A DNA stretch of 64,000 nucleotides from Opisthocomus hoazin (Eukaryota; Chordata; Aves; Opisthocomiformes; Opisthocomidae). Positions 55,111-64,000 of the stretch are shown here, piece by piece. Position 1 is the first letter of the stretch; every line of letters begins with the position of its first letter. The notes under the pieces were generated by a model. That model searched no databases. It saw nothing but the letters and a program-made list of their open reading frames with translations, and was not told the origin of the DNA. Where the stretch lies: positions 21,995,115-22,059,114 of the forward strand of contig NC_134429.1 in the NCBI RefSeq assembly GCF_030867145.1, read 5' to 3'. The translations under genes were made by a program, and so were the position numbers.

Positions 55111-57904
55111 TCCTGCCAGTCTTCCGCACCCTTCTCCCACCCTGGTGGAAATCCCAGCCCCATCGGTCTTTCTTCATGAGCCCCTGTTCCTTTCATCGTT
55201 GTAGTTACCTTTCTCTCTGCATGACCCTCCGTGCAGAGACCAGAGCCATGTGTGGAACAGACGTTCTCTCTGGCCACGTCCTTCTGCTTTTTGTTGTCTG
55301 TTTTTGGCAGCTGCCCCAATTTGAGGCATTGCTTGTGGAGGGCTGTCATGTATGACTTGGCAGTCTCTTTTCTGAGTTGTAACTGCCAGTTCTGGGATCA
55401 GCATTGCGTAGGCCTGACTTGTGTTGCTTTTCCCTAGATGCATTATCTTGTGTTATCTGCGCTGAAGCTCCTTTGCTTCCTAAAGCAAGTAGAGGCCATA
55501 GGGGTTACTTTCTCTGCAATGTACAGGTAGTGACTTTGAAATGTTACCACGGTTCCTATCGAGTTGATGTACTTAGATAGTTTTGATGAACTTACACAGT
55601 TTTGCTTTTACAGAAATTTCTCCTGAGAAATGGTAACAGCCATTGCTTGTTTGTGGTTACTCTGTTACTGGTTGGAGGGAAGGAAGATTAATTTATTTAC
55701 TTTTTTTATTTAGCTCCTTCAAGCATTTTCAGCGTAAAAGGAGATTGTGGAGGAACAAAAGTGTGTGCTTGTGTTAGTGGGAGCCTCTGCTGGGGGGTGT
55801 GGGGAGGGGCACCACCACTGCTTGAGTGCGGAGTAGGAACACAGCTAGCAGATTTCAGCAGTCAGCATGGCAGCTGTTTTCAGGCTTTTTAGTTTGCTTT
55901 CCGGGAGTTGTTTTAAGGCTTGGAGGTTCTTAAATCAGTCTATAGCATGAGTTGGTTACGGGTTATTTTAAAACAAACACATGGCCGAAGGAATGGGTGG
56001 GTTTAAGCAACCTGTGTTCCAGGACGGTCACCACCAAAGGTGCCCCTTCGGGGCCGGGTGACCTCACGCCATCTCTGAAGGGCCAGTCCAGCATGTCCTG
56101 TGTCTCTGGTCTAAGGAGGGAGGAGGGCCTGGAGCAGACAGCCAGCCATCAGCCTAGCATCTGTGACATGTCACTAGAGCTGACTGCTGAGTCCCTAACG
56201 GACAGCGGTCAGAAGGCGAAGGTTCCTCTGCCCCATTTCTAGCGTGGTTTACTTCTGTGTTTGCTCGTGGGTTCTGTTGGAGGCAGTACAGAGGGATGGA
56301 GTTGAGTGAAGTGTTACATATTATGTAAAACAAACCATGTTTGTTGTGAAACAAAATTTATAGTAGAGCATTAGAAAACAGTGCTAGGTGGGTGTAAATA
56401 GGTTCTGGAGTAGGCGAACCCACTGTAGCCCGCTCGAGGAGGAGGATATTAGCAAATGTCCCTACCTGTTTGCTTGCTGAGGAATTGCTGTGTGATACCT
56501 GACATGCTTCCTAGTGCCCTTCAATACATGCTTTGAGATTGCCATGGATAGTAGGATAAATTAGACTCAGCCTAGAGAAGAGATATTATTTTAAGCTTTC
56601 CCTTTTCCTCTTCGAGATTTCATGAATAGCCAAAGCCTCCATCTGTATCCGTAAGGCTGACTGGTCTGTAATTCACTTCAGCGCCAGGTGGCTGGGTCAG
56701 ACTAGATAGTAGGGCTTTGTATCTTGCCTCAAAGCTCCAGGATGCCTGTGATTCTCCAGGGTATTTTTTACTCTGTGGCATTTTCAGAGGCTGCTTTGCT
56801 GCTTTTAACATGCAGATGCTTAAGAATATTCCATGCCATAAAAGTTATGTTAAGTGTATTTAATCACTTGAATTTACAATTTCAGGGAAATAGCTTAAAC
56901 TGTACTATTGCTATCCGTACTTGAGAGGAGCTGGAGTAGCTTGCTTATACATCAGGTTCTGATAACTGGTGTCTGTTTTGTAGAGAAGATATCAATGATG
57001 TTATTTAGCAGGCAGGTGAACAGGAGGAGATGTCACGAGAGTCGTTATTTCTTCGTGTCAAAGTGAAAGGGTTGGCTTGATAATTTGTCCTCATAGCTGA
57101 GTAACTCTGAGTCACCCGCAGTAAGACTTGACTGCTGAAGTCAGGTTTGAGGTAGCTGGGATATCCCAGTCTGTAATCTTTTTTGTTGTTGTAAAGTTGA
57201 AATCCTTTTCCCCTTGGGTGGGGAAGCAGTCTGTCCTTACTATGAGTTCACCTGGAATTCCCTCAGGGGTGGCTTGCACAGCTGGGCTACATCTCTCATC
57301 TGCCTGAAATTCTGTAGAAATTAGCACATGCTACAGGTGTTGTGACAGTATTGCCTCCCGGTAGAAGTTGTGGCTTCATCTGCACTGCTCTGTCCAGTAG
57401 TCTCTGAGAACAAGGTAGTTGCTGTTCATGGTGTCTGCTTATGAGAGATTTTTTTCGTGACACCCTGAGGAACGCTGCGGAGGAGAGGAAGGAGAGACTC
57501 CAGTGCTGCTTGTGGATGCAGTTATTTGCAGAGTGGAAAAGTCCTGGGCATCCTTTGTCTTGCACCGAGGAATTCAAGCAGAAGAGATGACATGGGATCT
57601 TTCTTTGCAGGGACCTGCAGGCATCCTTAGAGCTGAGAAGATTTAAAGAGTAAACTGAAGAGAGAATGAAAGCAAGAAATCCCAGGAGGGTTTCTAAGCA
57701 AAAAGCAGAAAGCTGTTTTAAGTGTAGGGAATGGTGTGATGAAGGTGAGAAGTCAAGGGTGAGCAAAAGGTATGAGGCAAGTAGGAGCTGGATGAGAGCA
57801 GGGCTTTGAGAAGATGAGTATGCAGCTACAAAAGTTAGGAAACTAAAGGAGGAAACTGCCAGAAGAAAAATTTCTGTGGTTGAAAAGACCATTTTGTCAT
57901 CTGC

Positions 57905-58125
57905 AGCTGGGTGTAAGGAGAAGCTTCCTCACAGTGAAGCAGTCCAGCATTGGAACAGGTGGCTCAGAGGCATTGTGCAGTCTCTGTCGTTAGAGGGTTT
58001 CAAGACCAGACTGAACCAAATCCTGAGCAACCTTGTCTGATGTAATGGCTGATGATCCTGCCTGGAGAAGGAGGTTGGACTAGAGACCTCCTGAGGTATC
58101 CCCCACCCTAAACTGTCACATGATC
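57905..58125 (+). mobile_element. CR1 LINE 3'-end fragment (diverged)
   Basis: Plus-oriented. Matching blocks are AAGGAGAAGCTTCCTCACAG, CATTGGAACAGGTGGCTCAG, TTTCAAGACCAGACTGAAC, CTGAGCAACCTTGTCTGAT, and the hallmark GGAGGTTGGACTAGAGACCTCCTGAGGT. The terminal octamer repeat is worn away. It is older and more diverged than the copy near 19.8 kb and probably belongs to another subfamily. Confidence 0.85.
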
Positions 58126-58331
58126 CAATTTGTGCTAAGCACAGGAAAATAGAAAGCTTTAGGAGTGCCTTTATTCAGCCTGGCTGAATTTTGTTCTTCG
58201 AGATGACCCTGCCCAGAATATATGGGCATTGTTTGGTTTCACAATACTTAAAACCAACACAGAGATTAACTTTTGAAAAGTTCCCTTCTTAAAGTGCTAG
58301 ACTGAGGAATTACATGTATTAGTGTAAGGTT

Positions 58332-58344
58332 GGGGGGGGGGGGG
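58332..58344 (+). repeat. Poly-G tract
   Basis: Uninterrupted G-run in an AT-rich setting. Such runs are also prone to assembly length errors. Confidence 0.85.
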
Positions 58345-59910
58345 TTATGGTGAGTAAAACTCTCTTAAAATTTCAGAAGAAATGGTCTTCCCCAGTAAGG
58401 AGCTAAGGGCAGAAACTCCTGAACGGCTGCTATGTTCAAAGACAATGAGTTTCACAACTGCCAGACCTAGCTGCTGACAATGTGTCCCAGGAATTTGTTT
58501 GAACACTTAGGTTTTTTGGGTGGCGGTGTTTTTTTTTTGTCAGCTAGCTTTGGCATGACTAGAGAAATGTTTATAAACATCTCAAGTTACCACGAAGTTG
58601 CAGGATTCTCTGTCTGAAAGGAAGTCTGTGTAAAGAACCTGGATTCTCTGTGTTTGGAAGATGACAGACCATTGTTTGGACCCAACAGAGAGAACAGGTC
58701 GTTGCTCACTTGGCTGTTCTTGAGGTTGACTCAGGAGGGGTGGAACTGAGGGAGCAGTTGGCCAAAGGTGAGGGTGCTGCTGAGCCCCTCCCCGGGATGG
58801 GCTGGAGGCACGATGGGGCTGGAGGCACTTGGCACAGCAGCCTGTGGCCCTGGGGATACTGAGTGCTTGCAAGACGCAGCCTAGCATCTGACTCAGTTTG
58901 GAAGGGACGTACAGATTGCAGTTGCTGCAGAGCAGTGCATTAGGCATGGTCAATTGGGGAGAGAAATAAAAAGATGCATATGAAATCGTCTTTGTTGCTA
59001 ACATGTCAAAATATATGAAATGCATTCTGGCAAAGTGGGAGGGAAAAGGTTAAGCAAAGGTACTGCATATAGTGTCACAGTTACAGCCTCACCTGGGCCT
59101 CTGGCCAACAAAGCCAGTATTTCAGGTTGGATAGGATTCAGAAGAGGCTAGCCCTCTTCTTCCCTATGTTAGATCTGGCTATTGTCTCTGAAGAAACTAC
59201 ACTGGAAAACAGAAATGAGAGAAAAGCTGAGTCGAAGTGTCACCTTTAGTGCTGCTTTTCTGTGGAAACAGAGAAAATGCAATTGTTCTCCATCTGTGTA
59301 TAACTGAGTGAGAAAGATTGTGCCACACGTTTTCTTCGAGGCTGCTGCAGGCATTGGAGCCAGGAGGATCACTTAGAGTGCAGTGGATGTTGTTGTTAGC
59401 CTTTTTGGCTCAAAATGATGGGGCATTGCACAAAGGAAACTCGATAACCAGGTTAGCTTTTTCTCTGTGAGGAAAGCTGTTATCTGTAGGGCTTTTTTTA
59501 CATCCTGCTTTTTCAGGAAGTTAGTATTGGCAACTCCCTTAGGCAAGACACAGAATTAGATGGGTCCTTCTTTTTGGTCCAGAATATCTGCCCCTTTATT
59601 GCTACCAGCAATAGAGAGACTACCATTTCTGTGCTTATGCAATGACTGACATTATTCATCGTGATGCTGTTAGGAAGTTAGAGCACTTACGTGCATTGGG
59701 CTCAACACACAACCTCTGGAGTTGGCACAGTAGGCAGATTGCCCTTGCTGTGATGAATGTGTTAACTTCAGAAATGTTGTCTTCACCTTGTGGCCTGTTT
59801 TGTAGTTAGTCGTTCATAGAACCAGTAAGGCGATTTCCATTGCTCCAGCATCTGCTTGCCTAACCCAGATGTTTCTTAAGCAATACCAAAATATGTGCGG
59901 CGCTTGCCAT

Positions 59911-59932
59911 GTGTAAATGTGTGTGTGTGTGT
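59911..59932 (+). repeat. TG dinucleotide microsatellite
   Basis: Interrupted GTGTAAATGTGTGTGTGTGTGT. Short, likely of low polymorphism. Confidence 0.85.
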
Positions 59933-62250
59933 TAATCAGAGGAAAAGGAATGAACCCTTTGTGGCTGATTCCTCTGCTTGCAATGCTGAGAGGGAAAGCT
60001 GGAATGCTGACTGAGCCATCAGTGGTTCTGCGGACAAACCATTTCTGCTTGTTACTGACCAAAGAGACTAAGGGAACGGATGAGTTTGTAAGGAATAGTC
60101 AGCGTGAGGTTAATGTGTCATCTGTTGATTTGTTGAAAGTTGGCAAGGTATACGTTTAATATCTCCCTCCTTCAACCGTTTCTAAAATGCACTCGTGCCC
60201 ATCAAGGACTAGCAGTGCAGAGGTCCTGAGCTGATTTTTATGAAGCTGAAACACTGTCAGGCTAACTGTCTGCATCTTAGGGATAATAAAATGGAAGTCC
60301 ACAAAGCTGCTGGTGAGGAAGAGATAGATTTACACAAATACAAAGCAGAAATTGGAGATGATCAGTCTCCTGTGATGGAGAGCCTTGAGCTCTCAGAGGC
60401 TCCTGTATCTGTCTGAGATGAGAGGTGATGCGTATAGCCCACTGTGTACTGATCAGAGGGGAACTAATTGCTCAGCTGTTTGCCGTTCTCCCTTGTTAGT
60501 CTGCTCCCACAGCCTTCTCACAAACACCAGCTATCGGGGCTGTGCAGAAGCTGCAGCTTCACTCATGTGACTCGTGGGATGTTGGGAACCACTTACGTAT
60601 CAGCCAGATGTCACTGCCTGACTGCAAAGAGCACATGCAGTTATTGAGGGTACTTTATTCAGCAGTGTAGGAAACTCCTTGCTGGGAGTTCGAGATTTTT
60701 ACCCATTAATATTTGTCCTTTTCATTTAGGCTTATTTACCACTGATTTAACTGTATAAACTGCAGAGGCTAGAGGAGCATTAACCCAGGGTTTGCTGTCC
60801 GAATACACGCAAATTCCAGGCTGCATAGTTAACAGCAGATTCTTTTTCTTAATTGAACATGCTAATTCCTTTTCTTTCCACCTCAGGTTTAAGAGATCTG
60901 GGCCTGTGTTGCTGAGAAGGTCACTCTCTGGGCTTATTGGAGCTGGCAGGTAAAACAGTGCAGCTTGCCTTGTGTCCTGGCCTTAGCAGCTTTCAAGTAT
61001 TTAGCCTTAAAATAAGTAAATACATGTTTATGTTAGAATTTGGCAAATACTAAGGTGTGTTTTGCCAGGCATCTTTTATCAAAGCTGTCCGCAATTTTGA
61101 GTTAAATTTTTAGTAATTGGAAGTTAAAATCTCTTGATGTTTTGTATGGAGAAGAAAAGTAGAGTGTTCTTGGGACCAGAGAAGGCTTTTTCTGGTTTTG
61201 CCAGATTAACCATGACCTGGAGCAGCAAAAGGATGATTCTCCATTTCAAAGTGCAAGGGGGAAGTTGCTCACCCTCTGCAACATACCTTGAATTCCTACA
61301 TTCAGTTTAGAGCCGGGGCTGGATGGAAAGAATAGTTGTAAAGAAAGAAGCTAGGTATAGAATTCACAGTTCTTTTCTAACATTTGTGGTTTTGAAGCAG
61401 TGGTAGAAGCAGCTTCAGCTTCTGCTTTCACAGTAAAGGTTCTCTAAATATCCTTTAGGAAATGGCATTTCAGTTTGTTACCAGATTCCTGCATGGACTA
61501 ATACATTTCCCATTTCTGCTTTCATTATCCTCTGCATCTTCGGTGAATGATTACAAAGCAATGTATAGGAACCCAATTATTGTAAGTGAAGTATGGTTAT
61601 CGTTGGTGTCAGTTGATGTAAGAGAGCAGCTGTAGTTCCTAGACACAGAGATGGATATTCCCTCTGCAGCCCATCCATTTACGTTACAGTATCATGAAGT
61701 GTAATGGGAAATTCTTACAGAATGCCAGCAGCTACCATGGATTTGGGAGGAAACAAGGGAGGTAATTTTGCAAAGAATCGGATGTTTGAATTGCAGATCA
61801 CATAGCCAAGGGTTCTGCTTGCCTTGATGATACACTTCATGTTCTTCTCTGTTCTGCTTTTTCATAAGAGCTTCTTGCACATAGTTACCTTATGTAAACC
61901 TGCCTGCTGGGAGTATTACGGGATTGCTGCAGTTTCGGTCTTTTTGTTGTCTTAGTGATCCATGCAGAGAAATACAGCATCAGAAACCCAGGAAGAATGG
62001 TAAAGTAAACCTTTGCTTTTGTGTTTGCTGTAGAGAGAGGAAGTTTTATTGAATTATTTGCCATTTTAATAGCTGTAAACTCTTATGAGTGTCCATTCAG
62101 ATCTACTATCTGTAGTGATTGAGACAAATACTAACCTGAGGAGGAGGAGCTGCACTGGCAGGAAGTAAACATCTGTTCTAGCTGGCATTCTTTGTTTTGG
62201 AGATCTTAACATTCTCATGCTCAACTCCTGAACCAGTTCTGATTTTATTT

Positions 62251-62290
62251 AAAAAAAAAAAACAAAAAAACAACCCAAACGAAACAAACT
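62251..62290. repeat. A-rich tract
   Basis: Twelve A followed by an A/C-rich tail, similar in form to the tract at 32.6 kb. It could be a decayed retroposon tail, though no body is recognised. Confidence 0.75.
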
Positions 62291-64000
62291 GACCCTGCCT
62301 TTTTGAGACCTTACTGATGATACATTGATCTAAACATTGACTGAATCCATTTTAGTCTGCAGTTAAATACGACGGGCAATACTGCCTTGTTTCTGGAAAC
62401 GTAATATTGTGTAACTATAGCATACATCCTGTATTTCTAGAGGCCCTGCCTTCCTAGACACTGGCAGATGTCTCTAGACTGTGTTTAGTGTTTATTTTAA
62501 GTGAATTAGAAGCTTTCAGAAGGTTCAGTTGGCAATTCGGCCTTGACAAATATTCAGACATTTTGATTAGGCCTGGTGTTAATCTACAGTGCCTACTGCT
62601 TGAAGGAGAAGCTTTCAGAAACATCTTCCAAGATGGCAGGTTTTGAAGTTTGCCCTTTGACAGAAGGACTGACAAAATCCAGTGAAGACTGCTTAACTGG
62701 AAAAGTGCTGTTTGTAGTTTGGTAGATTTACTGAGGGATTGGAAGTGAATTCTGTTGATGCAAAACACCTATAGGAAGCAGAAGACTAGACTGCTTAACT
62801 TGAATTGTCTTGGGTGAAATTTAGCTAGATAAAGATCCAACACAGGAATGCATCTGTTTTAATGGATAGATGTGCATAAGCACAGAGGAGCGCAGATCAC
62901 AGAGCACTAGTTGATTGGGGCACACTTGGATGAGTCATTGACGGGATGTAGTAGGGATGTAGCCAGCATCGCAGATGTGCTCGTACTGTGTGTCCAGTTT
63001 GGGAGACATTGGGTTGTAGTGGAAGAACATGAGGAGGAGGGTTACACAAAGTTGTGAGAGATGCCAAGTCTCTTGTTCATGACTCACCATGGCAGTGTTA
63101 GTTTGTACTTGCTGCTCCGTGACTAATGCAGGGGTTATTCCTGAGTGTTCAAAGAACATTGGAGGTTACTAGTTCAGAATTTTTACGTATTACATAATTT
63201 TTTCGCAATGACTGACTCGTTGGGTCAGTTTATTTAGCAGGTGATAAGTGAGGGAACTGTAGCAGGGTATACCTGCATTGGCTCAGCTGCCAGTACAGTT
63301 TGCTCCTGTTCTAATGACCTCTTGAAAAGATTTATCTCCTTTCAGTGTCAGAGAGAGCACAGCAGTACCTGCAGGCAGTCTGTGAGTCTTAAACAGAAAA
63401 CCAGTTGATAGGTGGGGGTATGGGATTTATTTTGTGGATTTAAAAGAAAATCTGTTATTCCCTGAAATCTCATTTTACATGGCTTTGTGTACAGGAAGCA
63501 GTATCTGTTATCTATAAAGCACCATGCTGTAGGCTGCATGGAAACAGAAAAGGCCAACCTGGAAGAATCGGTCTTTACGTGTGACACACACTCTGAGGCA
63601 CATTTGTCCCTATATACCTCCGTTTTTCTGAGTGCAAAGTGGACATAGCATCGCCCAGCAAAGACAAACGGTTAAAGACAGTTCTAATGTCTTATTTTTC
63701 CCTAGCTGCTTAAGTCTTTCAGGAGTCTGTCAGTCAGTAGCATCAGCAACAGAATGTTGCCCTGTAGTAGGAAGGAACACTTGCATCATCGGGAGAATGA
63801 ATACCTGGATATATATTTACTGAGATAGGATTCTTGTATGGCAAGGCATGCCTGAAAAAGCAGGAGAATGATACTACATTGTATTCCTCCAACTCTTTTT
63901 GATTTGTAACAAAATTCACTTTCTTGTATATGCTGGTTAGCTACTATACAAGTTCTCAGTATGATGAAACTGAATGTTTACAGATTTTTCAGGAAGACTT

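Larger units (their letters stand above)
44651..57890. other. Intergenic DNA upstream of ERRFI1
   Basis: No protein gene recognised. It is AT-rich with short open frames. It contains a T-tract (about 51,135-51,150), an AT dinucleotide run (51,441-51,455) and one old interspersed repeat (54,670-55,110). In human the corresponding interval between ERRFI1 and SLC45A1/RERE is also gene-poor, with noncoding transcripts. Confidence 0.6.
58126..64000. other. Intergenic DNA at the right end
   Basis: No recognised gene. It contains a G-tract at about 58,332-58,344, a TG microsatellite at 59,911-59,932 and an A-rich tract at 62,251-62,290. An exon-like interval with good acceptor and donor is at 60,887-60,949. 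Confidence 0.55.

Overview
This is vertebrate nuclear DNA, almost certainly from a bird. The evidence is spliced genes with GT..AG introns, CpG islands, and two CR1-type retroposon 3' ends. One of these ends in the ATTCTATG-type repeat typical of CR1. The gene order TNFRSF9 - PARK7 - ERRFI1 is the one known from human 1p36, and from memory the bird counterpart is chicken chromosome 21. The proteins fit a bird, but I cannot name the species.

Layout. 1-7,020: AT-rich sequence beyond the 3' end of TNFRSF9, with no gene recognised. 7,199-9,843 (minus): TNFRSF9 (4-1BB/CD137), all seven coding exons, 281 codons. About 8,980-11,660: one large CpG island covering TNFRSF9 exons 1-3, the space between the two start regions, and the noncoding first exon of PARK7. 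The two genes are therefore head to head. 11,304-19,580 (plus): PARK7 (DJ-1), a noncoding exon 1 and six coding exons giving exactly 189 codons with all active-site residues. 19,580-33,080: 13.5 kb of noncoding DNA between PARK7 and ERRFI1, which lie tail to tail. It starts with a CR1 3' fragment. 33,080-43,450 (minus): ERRFI1 (MIG6/RALT), with a long 3' UTR, three coding exons (465 codons), a 6.8 kb first intron and a TATA-bearing noncoding exon 1. About 42,700-44,650: the ERRFI1 CpG island. 44,650-64,000: intergenic, with a CR1 3' end, an older sauropsid-type repeat and short simple repeats, but no recognisable protein gene.

The genes do not form one pathway. TNFRSF9 is an inducible T-cell costimulatory TNF receptor. 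PARK7 is a housekeeping oxidative-stress protein and glyoxalase-like enzyme. ERRFI1 is an inducible feedback inhibitor of the EGF receptor. Their promoters match these roles: a good NF-kB consensus site upstream of TNFRSF9, a TATA-less GC-box promoter for PARK7, and a TATA plus GC-box promoter with an upstream ORF in the ERRFI1 leader.

Exon boundaries come from manual translation and splice-site inspection. In all three genes the reading phases close exactly. I found no convincing sign of a new biological system. The best leads are the altered, longer cytoplasmic tail of TNFRSF9, the leader uORF of ERRFI1, and several exon-like or unusually open intervals in the noncoding DNA.
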